Source: DAOUBP01 sp964474695 (GTDB lineage Bacteria > Chloroflexota > Anaerolineae > CG2-30-64-16). From it: 64,000 nucleotides of DNA. Position 1 is the stretch's first letter, and every line of letters begins with the position of its first letter. Where the stretch lies: positions 1 to 64,000 of the forward strand of contig CAYYTK010000002.1 of NCBI GenBank assembly GCA_964474695.1, written 5' to 3'. Positions 32,421 to 41,034 of the stretch are shown piece after piece. The notes below the pieces were generated by a model. That model made no database searches, was not told the origin of the DNA, and saw nothing but the letters and a program-made list of their open reading frames with translations. Position numbers and translations under genes: made by a program.

Positions 32421-34937
32421 ATGACCACGGACAAGTTGAAGTCCTTCGCACCGGCAATCCAGCCCCCTGCTGAGATCGCGCTGTCCGAAAACAGCAAGCA
32501 GGTTCTGCGGAAGCGCTATCTGCGTCGGGGCCTGGACGGCAACCCCAGCGAATCCATTGAAGGCATGTTCCGTCGGGTGGCGCGCGCCGTGGCCGAACCG
32601 GATGCTGCCTATGGTTACGCGGTCGAAACCACTGAAGAAAGCTTCTATGGTCTCTTGACTAGTCGACGCTTTTTCCCGAATTCACCGACTTTTACCGGAG
32701 CCGGGACGCCGTTGGGACAGCTTGCAGCCTGCTTTGTCCTGCCTATCGCCGATGACATGGGTCGTACGGAGGATGGCATCTTTCAGACGCTGCGCGATGC
32801 TGCCCTGATCCAGCAAACCGGCGGCGGCAATGGCTTCTCGTTCTCGCGTCTGCGCCCCAAGGGTGACTCGGTCGCCACAAGCGCCGGGGTGGCGACCGGT
32901 CCGATTGGATTTCTACGCGTATATGACACGGCTTTCGGTGAGGTAGCTCAAGGCGGCACCAGACGCGGCGCCAATATGGCCGTCTTGAGAGTAGATCACC
33001 CGGACATCGAGGAATTTGTGAGTTGCAAAGCAGCAGAAGGGCAACTCGCTAACTTCAACATTTCGGTGGGGATCACTGATGCCTTCATGCAGGCGGTGGA
33101 GGCCGATGCTGATTTCGAGTTGGTGAATCCCAGAGATGGCGCGGTATGGCGGAAGGTCAAGGCGCGGGCGCTCTTTGATAAGATCGTCACTTTTGCCCAT
33201 CACAACGGCGAACCCGGCGCGCTCTTCCTCGACGCGGCCAATCGTGCCAATCCGGTGCCCCACTTGTACGCGCTCGAGGCGACCAACCCTTGCGGTGAGC
33301 AGTGGCTCGGACCTTACGAGAACTGCTGCCTCGGCTCTGTGAACCTGGCTGAGCACATCACCGAAGCCGGAGCGGTGGACTGGGAGAAGCTGCGGGTCAG
33401 CGTGATCGTAGCCACCCGCTTTCTGGACAACGTGGTAGACGCAAACAAATACGTGCCAGCGGTGCCACAACTGCGGGAAGCTGCCATGCGGGCGCGGCGT
33501 ATCGGCCTGGGCATCATGGGCCTGGGGGACATGATGTTCGCGCTGGGGGTGCGCTACGGTTCTGTTGAGGGTCAAGAGTTCGCAGCGCAGGTCATGGAGT
33601 TTGTACGCTACCACTGCATGTTGACCAGCATCGAACTGGCGAAGGAACGCGGGCCCTTTGCGGCCAGCAAAGGCAGCATCTACGATCCGGAAGACCTGAT
33701 ATGGCGGCCGCCGGCGCCCATCAGCACCTACATGCACGATTGGGGTCGGACGGCAGTCGATTGGGACAGGGTCGTCCAGGGGATCCTTCAATATGGCATC
33801 CGCAATGCGGCACAAACCACCGTCGCACCTACCGGCACCATCGGCACCGTAACCGGTTGTGAAGGCTACGGCTGCGAGCCGGTGTTCGCCCTTGCCTACA
33901 CCCGCACCGTCAAAGATGGTGGCAAAAACCTGAAGCTGACCTATACGAGCCCACTATTTGAAGCCGCACTGGAACGGGCCGGGTTGGACAAGACAACCCG
34001 AACTCGCATCAGCGAGCAAGTCAGCGTGACCGGAAGCTGCCAGGATATCGTCGAAGTGCCAGAGACGATCCGGCGCGTGTTCGTAGTGGCAAGCGATATT
34101 GCAGCAGAAGAGCACGTGCGCATGCAAGCAGCGATCCAGGCATTCGTCGATAATTCCATCTCGAAAACGATTAATTTCCCGATCACAGCCACCGTTGAGG
34201 ATGTCGCAAACGCTTATCGGCTTGCCTGGCGCCTGGGCTGCAAAGGATTGACGGTGTACGTGACTGGCAGCCGGCAGGATGTGGTGCTGGAAACCAGGGC
34301 CACGGCGCAGGCCAAGGATCAGGCTGGCGAAGCGCAGAACAATGGCAGTGCGGAGGCACAGACAGACAGCGAGGAGGCTGTACCGCAGGCCGAGTATCCC
34401 GCCCTGAAGCGCCGACCGCGGCCCGGCGCGCTGCATGGGCTGACTTATCGCAAAGAAACGCCGTTAGGCACCGCCTATGTCACCGTGAACATCAACGGTG
34501 GTGACCAGCCGTTCGAAGTATTCATGAACGTAGGTAAGGCCGGCAGCGACGTAGCGGCCGTGTCGGAAGCGCTAGGCCGGTTGATTTCACTGGTGCTGCG
34601 TTTGCCCTCATCGATGGATGCCAACGAACGCCTGAAGCAGGTGGTAGATCAACTGGCAGGCATCGGCGGTGGCCGCTCGTTGGGGTTTGGCGTGAACCGC
34701 GTGCGTTCCCTGCCCGACGCGGTGGCCCAGGTGCTACGTGAGCATCTCAACGGCCACTTCAGTGATCTGGAAACAGACAAGGCGCCGGCCGGAGAAGCGC
34801 ACGCCTACGTGGAGCAACTCCCGCTGCCCATCACTGACCGCCCCATCGGGGATCTCTGCCCGGACTGCGGCCAGGCGACCTTCGTTCCCACGGAGGGCTG
34901 CCGGAAGTGCTATGCGTGCGGGTATAGCGAGTGTTGA
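32421..34937 (+). CDS. nrdJ: adenosylcobalamin-dependent (class II) ribonucleotide reductase
   Basis: 838 aa. Features of class II NrdJ: QTGGGNGFSFSRLRPKGD, the region around GTRRGANMAVLRVDHPDI, active-site NPCGEQ, and TTVAPTGTIGTVTGCEGYGCEP. The C-terminus carries a four-Cys zinc motif (LCPDCG...GCRKCYACGYSEC), the swinging-arm region that re-reduces the active site. It makes dNTP precursors with coenzyme B12 and needs no oxygen or second subunit. A variable Gln/Ala/Glu-rich linker is present around residues 635-660. Confidence 0.96.
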   Translation: MTTDKLKSFAPAIQPPAEIALSENSKQVLRKRYLRRGLDGNPSESIEGMFRRVARAVAEPDAAYGYAVETTEESFYGLLTSRRFFPNSPTFTGAGTPLGQLAACFVLPIADDMGRTEDGIFQTLRDAALIQQTGGGNGFSFSRLRPKGDSVATSAGVATGPIGFLRVYDTAFGEVAQGGTRRGANMAVLRVDHPDIEEFVSCKAAEGQLANFNISVGITDAFMQAVEADADFELVNPRDGAVWRKVKARALFDKIVTFAHHNGEPGALFLDAANRANPVPHLYALEATNPCGEQWLGPYENCCLGSVNLAEHITEAGAVDWEKLRVSVIVATRFLDNVVDANKYVPAVPQLREAAMRARRIGLGIMGLGDMMFALGVRYGSVEGQEFAAQVMEFVRYHCMLTSIELAKERGPFAASKGSIYDPEDLIWRPPAPISTYMHDWGRTAVDWDRVVQGILQYGIRNAAQTTVAPTGTIGTVTGCEGYGCEPVFALAYTRTVKDGGKNLKLTYTSPLFEAALERAGLDKTTRTRISEQVSVTGSCQDIVEVPETIRRVFVVASDIAAEEHVRMQAAIQAFVDNSISKTINFPITATVEDVANAYRLAWRLGCKGLTVYVTGSRQDVVLETRATAQAKDQAGEAQNNGSAEAQTDSEEAVPQAEYPALKRRPRPGALHGLTYRKETPLGTAYVTVNINGGDQPFEVFMNVGKAGSDVAAVSEALGRLISLVLRLPSSMDANERLKQVVDQLAGIGGGRSLGFGVNRVRSLPDAVAQVLREHLNGHFSDLETDKAPAGEAHAYVEQLPLPITDRPIGDLCPDCGQATFVPTEGCRKCYACGYSEC

Positions 34938-34952
34938 GAGGGAACGGTAATT

Positions 34953-34976
34953 TGGTAGAATGGTAGAGTGGTAATT
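34953..34976 (+). repeat. three tandem octamers (TGGTAGAR type)
   Basis: TGGTAGAA, TGGTAGAG and TGGTAATT follow one another without spacing just after nrdJ. A short tandem repeat of octamer period, distinct from the heptamer family described below. Confidence 0.6.
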
Positions 34977-34980
34977 GCGA

Positions 34981-35018
34981 GTTCGGCCTCGGGAGCGGCG
35001 CTGCTTCCGGGGCCGAAC
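34981..35018 (+). terminator. hairpin after nrdJ
   Basis: GTTCGGCC-x-CGG and CCG-x-GGCCGAAC form an 11-bp stem around a loop that can pair further. It sits between nrdJ and a new promoter. No clear T-run follows. Confidence 0.6.
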
Positions 35019-35056
35019 TGTCATAACTGTATTCCGGCTTCACTCCACTCCTGTGC

Positions 35057-35062
35057 TATAAT
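35057..35062 (+). promoter_or_regulatory. -10 element of a probably leaderless transcript
   Basis: A perfect TATAAT ends 7 nt before the ATG of the YdcF-like gene, where transcription would normally start. No Shine-Dalgarno is present (CCCCTCC lies between). No good -35 was found. Confidence 0.5.
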
Positions 35063-35069
35063 CCCCTCC

Positions 35070-35726
35070 ATGCGTCGTTTTCTACGTGCTTTGTCGCGCA
35101 GCCTGCTTCTGTTAAGTATCCTGGCGCTGCTGGCTTTCGCCTTCCTGGTGTGGCAGGTGGACCGCCTGGGCCAGCAGGATCACGCGCGACCGTCCGACGT
35201 CATCATCGTCCTGGGCGCGCGGGTGAATGCGGACGGCAGCCCAGGCTCGGATCTGACCAGCCGCACCTACCGCGCGGTCGACCTGTGGCAGGCTGGCTAC
35301 GCACCGTATCTCATCTGCACCGGAGGCTTCAAGAATGAGCAGCTATCTGCCGCCTCAGTGTGCAGGCGTTTCGCCATCGAGTTAGGCGTGCCCGATGAAC
35401 GCATCCGGCTGGCGGATGGCAGCACGAACACCGTGGAAGATGCGGCAGTTGCTGCTGAGGTCATGTCTGCCAATGGCTGGCGCACTGCGATCCTGGTGAG
35501 TCATCCGCTGCATCTCTTCCGGGCGCGCTGGCTTTTTGAACGGGCAGGCGTGGAGGCGGTCACCAGCCCCACCTCCACCGATACGGGGCGCATCCTTTGG
35601 CCGCTGCGCGCCTGGTATGCGATCCGCGAAGCGGCCGGCATCGTGATCACGGCAACGAATGCCTGGGATTGGCTCCCTGCGCAGTGGCTGGCTCGCCTAC
35701 AGCAATGGAGCTATGGCGGGCAGTAG
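35070..35726 (+). CDS. YdcF/DUF218-family membrane-anchored protein
   Basis: 218 aa from the ATG at 35070. It has a basic N-terminus and one membrane helix (about 10-28), then the DUF218 fold: DVIIVLGARVNADGSPGSDL, YAPYLICTGGF, DGSTNTVEDAAVAAEVM and ILVSHPLHLFRARWLFERAG. E. coli relatives (YdcF, SanA) are linked to envelope integrity and vancomycin tolerance, but the reaction is not established. Its ATG falls at the expected transcription start, so it may be translated from a leaderless mRNA. Confidence 0.88.
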   Translation: MRRFLRALSRSLLLLSILALLAFAFLVWQVDRLGQQDHARPSDVIIVLGARVNADGSPGSDLTSRTYRAVDLWQAGYAPYLICTGGFKNEQLSAASVCRRFAIELGVPDERIRLADGSTNTVEDAAVAAEVMSANGWRTAILVSHPLHLFRARWLFERAGVEAVTSPTSTDTGRILWPLRAWYAIREAAGIVITATNAWDWLPAQWLARLQQWSYGGQ

Positions 35727-35750
35727 GCGCGAATCAGCGGATGGCGCAGC

Positions 35751-35778
35751 ACGCAATACGCAGTACGCAACACGCAGT
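35751..35778 (+). repeat. heptanucleotide tandem repeat, site A (ACGCANY x4)
   Basis: ACGCAAT, ACGCAGT, ACGCAAC and ACGCAGT run in exact 7-nt register between the YdcF-like gene and the radical SAM gene. The same family occurs inside two genes at 54083-54124 and 56963-57011 (as the complement), always ACGCA-initial on the strand of the surrounding gene. Confidence 0.8.
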
Positions 35779-35787
35779 ACGACCAAT

Positions 35788-37494
35788 ATGAGTAACTGGA
35801 AACAGATCGCGGCCGCCAAGGCCCTGTTAGGCCGGGAGACCGGCACCATTCACAAGGACCATGGTGGCAAGCTGCGGGTAGCCCTGGTCTATCCGAACAG
35901 CTACAGCGTGGGCATGTCTAGCCTGGCATTACAGATCCTGTATCGCACCTTCAACGCGAGACCGGACGTAGTGTGCGAGCGCGTCTTCTGGGATGCGCCG
36001 GCTGCGGCCGCAGGGCACCCGCTGCTATCGCTGGAATCGGGCACGCCGGCGCGCGAGTTTGATGTCTGGACCCTGACCGTCTCTTTCGAGATGGACTATT
36101 TCCATGTAGCTGGGCTGCTGCATCAGGCGGGCATTCCGGCCTTGGCCGATGAACGCCGTCAGGAAGCAGGTTGGCCGTTGTTGCTTGCCGGCGGGCCTGC
36201 ACTCAGCATGAATCCCGAGCCGCTTGCACCATTCTGCGACGCGATCGTCATCGGTGAGGCCGAGGCGGTCCTGCCCCACCTGATCGAACTCTTGGTCGAA
36301 GGCGCAGATGACGACAGGCCAAAGCTGCTGGATGCGCTGGCAGCCATCCCCGGCCTCTATCTGCCGGATCGCATGCAACCCGCGGCAGACGGTCCCTGCG
36401 TTGAGCGCCTGTGGGCCAGGGATGTTGCCGCGCTGGAGCCTGTGTCATGCCTCTACACACCTGACACCGAGTTGCCGAACCGCCACTTGATCGAGATCGC
36501 ACGCGGCTGCGGCCGGGGCTGCCGATTTTGCCTCGCAGGTTATGTCTATCGACCGCCGCGCGAGCAGCCGTTGGGCCGCGTCCTGGCCTGGGCGCGGGAG
36601 GGACTGGCGCGCCGCCTGCCCCTGTTCGCGCATGGCGGCCCGGCAGGCGCGCAGCCGCCGACTATCGGCCTGGTGTCCGCAGCCGTGTCGGATTATTCAC
36701 ATATCGATGAGTTAGCAATGGAGCTGCACTCGATGGGCGCGCGGGTCAGCGTCAGCTCCATGCGCACCGACCCGATCAGTGTGCCGTTGGTGAAGGCTCT
36801 GGCGGCGAGCGGCGCCGGAACCCTGACGATCGCGCCTGAGGCAGGCAGCGAACGCCTGCGCCATGTGATCGGCAAGACACAAGGCGAGGATGACCTGCTG
36901 GCGGCTGTGGAGCTGGCAAGTTCATTGAACTTCCCGCAGATAAAGCTCTACTTCATGGTGGGACACCCCACCGAGACCGCCGATGATATCCAGGGCATCA
37001 TCGACCTGACGCTCAAAGCAAAACGCATCTACCGGCGCAACATCGCCATCAACGCTACGCCCTTCGTGCCCAAGGCGCATACGCCGTTTCAATGGATGGC
37101 CATGACCCCGGCAAGGATCGTCACCGAACGGCAGCGCACGCTCAAACGAGCGCTTGCCAAGCATGACATCACGATCGATGCGGACTCAGCAGAACTGGCG
37201 GAGGTGCAAGGGGTGTTGGCACGCGGCGATCGGCGCCTGGCCGCAGCGATCACCGGCGCGCATCGGCCGACGGCCCGCGATTTTCGTCGCGCCCTGACAG
37301 AATGCAGCTTGTCCGCCGAGGAGTTCCTGAGCGAGCGCGAGCCAGGAGCGTTCATGCCCTGGAACATCGTCGACAGCGGCGTGACACCCAGTTTCTTCCG
37401 TTACGAACGACGCCTGTCCGAAAACGAACTGGCCGGTCATCGCTGTCCGCCCGGGACTGCCGCCTGTCTGGCGTGTGGGGTCTGCCGGCCATGA
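35788..37494 (+). CDS. radical SAM protein with B12-binding-like N-terminus (TIGR03960-like)
   Basis: 568 aa from MSNWKQIAAAKALLGRETG. The N-terminal half (VALVYPNSYSVGMSSLALQI) looks like a cobalamin-binding Rossmann domain of the YgiQ/TIGR03960 type. The radical SAM cluster motif is CGRGCRFC, in EIARGCGRGCRFCLAGYVYR; the barrel continues with LTIAPEAGSERLRHVIGK and KLYFMVGHPTET. The C-terminus ends in CPPGTAACLACGVC, a possible extra metal site. Substrate unknown. No Shine-Dalgarno is seen; the heptamer repeat ends 10 nt before the start codon. The stop overlaps the next start. Confidence 0.88.
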   Translation: MSNWKQIAAAKALLGRETGTIHKDHGGKLRVALVYPNSYSVGMSSLALQILYRTFNARPDVVCERVFWDAPAAAAGHPLLSLESGTPAREFDVWTLTVSFEMDYFHVAGLLHQAGIPALADERRQEAGWPLLLAGGPALSMNPEPLAPFCDAIVIGEAEAVLPHLIELLVEGADDDRPKLLDALAAIPGLYLPDRMQPAADGPCVERLWARDVAALEPVSCLYTPDTELPNRHLIEIARGCGRGCRFCLAGYVYRPPREQPLGRVLAWAREGLARRLPLFAHGGPAGAQPPTIGLVSAAVSDYSHIDELAMELHSMGARVSVSSMRTDPISVPLVKALAASGAGTLTIAPEAGSERLRHVIGKTQGEDDLLAAVELASSLNFPQIKLYFMVGHPTETADDIQGIIDLTLKAKRIYRRNIAINATPFVPKAHTPFQWMAMTPARIVTERQRTLKRALAKHDITIDADSAELAEVQGVLARGDRRLAAAITGAHRPTARDFRRALTECSLSAEEFLSEREPGAFMPWNIVDSGVTPSFFRYERRLSENELAGHRCPPGTAACLACGVCRP

Positions 37495-38324
37495 TGGACC
37501 GGCATCAACACGGCAGTGGGGAACGCGTTACCCCGGGCTGCAGCACAGCCGATGGCCTGGCCTACTACACCTTCGAGGCGCTGGATATCTTCGCGGATCT
37601 GATTCACGCGGTGACCACGCGGCACGGGGGCGTGAGCACCGGGCAGTGGGCGAGCCTCAACCTGACGAAAGGCACCGGGGATGACCCTGAGGCGGTTGAG
37701 GAGAACTTGCAGCGGACCAGCGCGGCTCTGGGCCTGCGCAGAGAAGACCTGGTCAGTCCCAACCAGCGCCATACCGCGAACGTGCGCCGCGTGGGTCGCG
37801 CCGATCGCGGCAAGATCTTCACGGGTTACGACATTCTGATCACGAATGAGACGGATGTACCGCTGCTGTTGCGTTACGCCGATTGCACGCCGATCCTGAT
37901 TTATGATCCGGTGCATCGCGCCTGTGCCTTGGTCCACAGCGGCTGGCGGGGCACGGTGCAAGGAGCAGCCCAGGCGGCGGTCGCGGCCCTGACATCGGAA
38001 TTCGACAGCCGGCCTTCAGAGATGGTGGCAGCCATCGGGCCTGCCATCGGTCCCTGCTGCTACGAAGTGGGCGAGGACGTCATCGCTGCCGTGCATGCTG
38101 CTTTTGAGCGGCCGGCCACATTGTTGCCTGTCCAGGCGAACGGCCGCCACCACTTCGACCTGTGGACGGCCAACTGGCGCCTGTTGGCGGCTGCCGGCGT
38201 TGGGCGGATCAGCATGGCCGAAACTTGCACCGCCTGCCGAACCGACGAATTCTACTCATACCGCCGGGAACGAGGCAAGACCGGCCATTTCGGGGCAGTG
38301 ATGGCATTACGAGGCGCGGAGTAG
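37491..38324 (+). CDS. pgeF: peptidoglycan editing factor / multicopper polyphenol oxidase family (PgeF/YfiH/YlmD)
   Basis: 277 aa. The zinc-site signatures are NQRHTANV (His), DCTPILIYDP (Cys), HSGWRGTVQGAAQAA (His) and the AAIGPAIGPCCYEVG block. The E. coli member removes wrongly incorporated L-Ser from peptidoglycan precursors; others act as purine nucleoside phosphorylases. Which activity applies here is open, but linkage to yggS and proC is standard. ATG at 37491 or 37494 overlaps the upstream TGA. Confidence 0.93.
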   Translation: MMDRHQHGSGERVTPGCSTADGLAYYTFEALDIFADLIHAVTTRHGGVSTGQWASLNLTKGTGDDPEAVEENLQRTSAALGLRREDLVSPNQRHTANVRRVGRADRGKIFTGYDILITNETDVPLLLRYADCTPILIYDPVHRACALVHSGWRGTVQGAAQAAVAALTSEFDSRPSEMVAAIGPAIGPCCYEVGEDVIAAVHAAFERPATLLPVQANGRHHFDLWTANWRLLAAAGVGRISMAETCTACRTDEFYSYRRERGKTGHFGAVMALRGAE

Positions 38325-38352
38325 AAAGGGAAACGCAAGGACGCAGCAAGAT

Positions 38353-39093
38353 ATGGATCAGACATTGCCAGGGCGGATCAGCAAGGTACAGGAACGCATT
38401 TTCGCGGCTGCGCGCCGCGCCGGCCGCGATCCGAGCGAAGTGACATTGGTCGCTGTGAGCAAGACACAGCCGCCAGAAGTTGTCGCGGCGGCGCACCGGG
38501 CTGGGCTTCGACTCTTCGGCGAAAACCGCGTGGAGGAAGCCGGACCCAAGGCGATCGCCGTTGCCGAACTGGTCGCACCCCAGACAGAACCGGCCTGGCA
38601 CATGATCGGACATATCCAAAGTCGTAAGGCCGCTAACGTATTGCCTTGGGCATCTATGATACACTCGATAGACAGCCTGAGACTGGCAAGCCGACTGAGT
38701 AACGCCCTGCAGGCAAGCATCGTTGGCGCCGGCCGGCCGACCAACGCGGCCCAACAGGGTCTGCCCATTCTGCTGGAGATCAACGTCTCCGGCGAGGAAA
38801 GTAAGTACGGTTTATCGCCTGTTGAAGCGCCCGCAGCCGTCGAAGCGATCGCCGCGCTGCCCAACTTACAGATCGAGGGCTTGATGACTATGGCGCCGAT
38901 CGTGCCCGACCCGGAATTGGCCCGGCCTACCTTCGCGGCCTTACGACGGCTGCGCGACCAATTGGCCCGCCGCTTTCCTGCCCTGAGCTGGCGCCATCTA
39001 TCTATGGGGATGACTGACGATTTCGAAGTCGCTATCGAGGAAGGGGCAACCCTCGTGCGAATCGGACGGGCGATCTTCGAAGCCAGAGAGTGA
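38353..39093 (+). CDS. yggS: pyridoxal-phosphate homeostasis protein (YggS/PLPBP)
   Basis: 246 aa, single-domain alanine-racemase-like TIM barrel. The PLP lysine lies in VTLVAVSKTQP; other motifs are FGENRVEEA, WHMIGHIQSRKA, LLEINVSGEESKYG and LSMGMTDDFEVAIEEGATLVR with the phosphate-binding end RIGRAIF. It binds PLP without known catalysis and buffers B6 and amino-acid pools. Its stop overlaps the proC start (GTGA). Confidence 0.96.
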   Translation: MDQTLPGRISKVQERIFAAARRAGRDPSEVTLVAVSKTQPPEVVAAAHRAGLRLFGENRVEEAGPKAIAVAELVAPQTEPAWHMIGHIQSRKAANVLPWASMIHSIDSLRLASRLSNALQASIVGAGRPTNAAQQGLPILLEINVSGEESKYGLSPVEAPAAVEAIAALPNLQIEGLMTMAPIVPDPELARPTFAALRRLRDQLARRFPALSWRHLSMGMTDDFEVAIEEGATLVRIGRAIFEARE

Positions 39094-39926
39094 GTACTGA
39101 TATGCTGACAAGCACAACCCTTTCGTTCATCGGCGCCGGTACGATGGCCGAAGCGATGATAAGCGGCATCCTTCACCGTAAGCTGATTGACCCTGAACGT
39201 ATAACGGCCAGCGAGCCGCGGTCAGAACGCATCCAGGAGATGTGCGATCGTTACGGCATCCGCGCGATTGCAGACAATCGCGCGGCCGCGCAGGCAGGCA
39301 GAATCGTCATACTCAGTGTGAAACCCCAAACACTGCCCAAGATACTACCGGAAATCCGCGACGCTGTGGCTCCGGAGGACCTGGTGATCAGCATCGTTGC
39401 CGGCGCGCCGATTCGAATCATCCGGGATGGCCTGGGAATCCCGAAGATCGCCCGGGCCATGCCCAACACCCCCGGCCAGGTGGGCATGGGCATGACGGTG
39501 TGGACGGCTACCGATGCCGTGGATGAAGTGGGCCGCCGGCAGGCGCAGGCCATCCTCAGCGCCCTCGGCAAAGAGCTGTACGTATCGGATGAAGGTGAAC
39601 TGGACATGGCCACTGCGCTCAGCGGCACAGGCCCGGCCTACGTCTTCTTGTTCATGGAAGCGCTGATCGATGCGGGGGTGCATATGGGGTTCTCACGCCG
39701 CATCGCACAAGAATTGGTGTATCAAACCATCGAAGGTTCGGTGGCAATGGCCCGCGCCACCGGCCTGCACCCTACCGAATTGCGCAATCGCGTCACTTCG
39801 CCCGCGGGAACCACCGCAGAGGCGTTGTACCAACTGGAAAAGGGCGGCCTACGCACCGTCATCTCGCGCGGAGTATGGGCGGCTTATCAACGATCGAAAG
39901 CATTGGGAGATCTTTCCGCGAAATGA
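39090..39926 (+). CDS. proC: pyrroline-5-carboxylate reductase
   Basis: About 278 aa from GTG at 39090 (or 274 from ATG at 39102). N-terminal NAD(P) loop FIGAGTMAEAMISGIL, ARAMPNTPGQVGMGMTV, and the C-terminal signature ALSGTGPAYVFLFMEALIDAGV with SPAGTTAEAL. It reduces pyrroline-5-carboxylate to proline. It sits where sepF often lies between yggS and yggT in other bacteria; sepF itself is not here. Confidence 0.96.
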   Translation: MSTDMLTSTTLSFIGAGTMAEAMISGILHRKLIDPERITASEPRSERIQEMCDRYGIRAIADNRAAAQAGRIVILSVKPQTLPKILPEIRDAVAPEDLVISIVAGAPIRIIRDGLGIPKIARAMPNTPGQVGMGMTVWTATDAVDEVGRRQAQAILSALGKELYVSDEGELDMATALSGTGPAYVFLFMEALIDAGVHMGFSRRIAQELVYQTIEGSVAMARATGLHPTELRNRVTSPAGTTAEALYQLEKGGLRTVISRGVWAAYQRSKALGDLSAK

Positions 39927-40201
39927 ATACGACTCTAGCCACTCTCATCAACGAGGTTTTCAGAATCTTCGGCCTGCTGATCTTGGTCGATGTGATCGGC
40001 AGTTGGGTGATGCTCATGCGCGTCAAGCTGCCGGACTTCATATATGATCTGTTGCACGGCGTGCATAGCATCACCAGCATCGTCCTAAACCCGATCCGAC
40101 GCGTGATTCCCAGCATAGGCGGCCTCGATCTATCACCCATCGTGGCGCTGGTCCTGCTGGATGTGCTGCGCCAGATGCTGGTCAGAATCCTGGTGCGCTA
40201 A
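39923..40201 (+). CDS. YggT-family membrane protein
   Basis: 92 aa from the ATG at 39923 (overlap ATGA with proC). Two hydrophobic helices (about 9-30 and 67-86) flank a conserved loop ILNPIRRVIPSIGGLDLSPIVALVLLD in which NPI-R and GG-D-SPI are the YggT hallmarks. Members in other phyla are linked to division, thylakoid organisation or osmotic stress; the role is not settled. Confidence 0.93.
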   Translation: MNTTLATLINEVFRIFGLLILVDVIGSWVMLMRVKLPDFIYDLLHGVHSITSIVLNPIRRVIPSIGGLDLSPIVALVLLDVLRQMLVRILVR

Positions 40202-40288
40202 GGGCGCCAGGCGGAACCAGGCGAACGATGACAGCGTCTCAGTGCCGGACGATGTAACCGACAAAGGTGCGTCGTCCGGGAGGAAACT

Positions 40289-41032
40289 ATGGCTATGATA
40301 CGCCGTAAGCTCGCATCGGCGGCGGCAGTTCTGTTAGCAGGCGCCATGTTGATGGGTTGCGCAGCACTGCCGGCCGTTCTGTCTACAACCACACCCATTA
40401 ACGCACAGCAGTCGCCCGCGCCGGAGGTCACCATGCCCCCAACCAATACCCCGCCATCCCGACCGCTGACGCCGCGTGCGACCGTGCGACAGCGCGACAG
40501 CAGTCAAGCGGCAAACGCAGCCCGCAGCGACCTGGCCCAACGCCTCAATATCCCAGAAGATCAGATTGAAGTGGTGTCTGTTGAAAAGACCGAGATGCCC
40601 CTGGGATCTTTGGGCTGCGGCGCAACGGGAGGAAGCCAGAACCAGGGCTTGATCATCGGGGATGAGATCGTGCTGCAGGCCGCCGGCCAGGAATACGTGT
40701 ACCGTTCCGGCAGCGGCAAAACAGCGCTCTGCTCACCCGCCACAACACCGGGCGAGCAGCAAACGCCACCGGCCGCGGCCCACACTGCGGAGCCAACGGC
40801 GCAGGATCTGGCCGTGGCCGATCTGGCCGGCCGGCTGGGCATCGCGCCGACTGCCATCACGGTGCGCGAAGTGCTCGAGGCTGAATGGCCGGATGCCAGC
40901 CTGGGCTGTCCACAACCTGAGATGATGTACGCGCAGGTGATCACCTATGGCCAGCGGATCCTGCTGGAAGCTAACGGGCGGACTTACGAGTATCACGCAG
41001 CCCGGGGGTATGTGATCCTCTGCCGCCCGTGA
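40289..41032 (+). CDS. lipoprotein with an internal two-fold domain repeat
   Basis: 247 aa. Signal peptide with lipobox LMGC (Cys about 24) predicts a lipid-anchored surface protein. After a Pro/Thr-rich linker come two copies of one small domain: DLAQRLNIPEDQIEVVSVEK...SLGC...YVYRSGSGKTALC and DLAGRLGIAPTAITVREVLE...SLGCPQ...YEYHAARGYVILC. Each copy has two cysteines that could form a disulfide. The family was not identified. GGGAGGA is 5 nt before the ATG; it is separated from yggT by 87 nt. Confidence 0.85.
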   Translation: MAMIRRKLASAAAVLLAGAMLMGCAALPAVLSTTTPINAQQSPAPEVTMPPTNTPPSRPLTPRATVRQRDSSQAANAARSDLAQRLNIPEDQIEVVSVEKTEMPLGSLGCGATGGSQNQGLIIGDEIVLQAAGQEYVYRSGSGKTALCSPATTPGEQQTPPAAAHTAEPTAQDLAVADLAGRLGIAPTAITVREVLEAEWPDASLGCPQPEMMYAQVITYGQRILLEANGRTYEYHAARGYVILCRP

Positions 41033-41034
41033 TG

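Noticed and set aside
35751..35778. CRISPR array
   Set aside because: Repeats are 7 nt in direct tandem with no spacers and no cas genes nearby.
38325..38352. Additional ACGCAAGG octamer repeat before yggS
   Set aside because: Only about two imperfect units (ACGCAAGG, ACGCAGCA); not enough to call a repeat.
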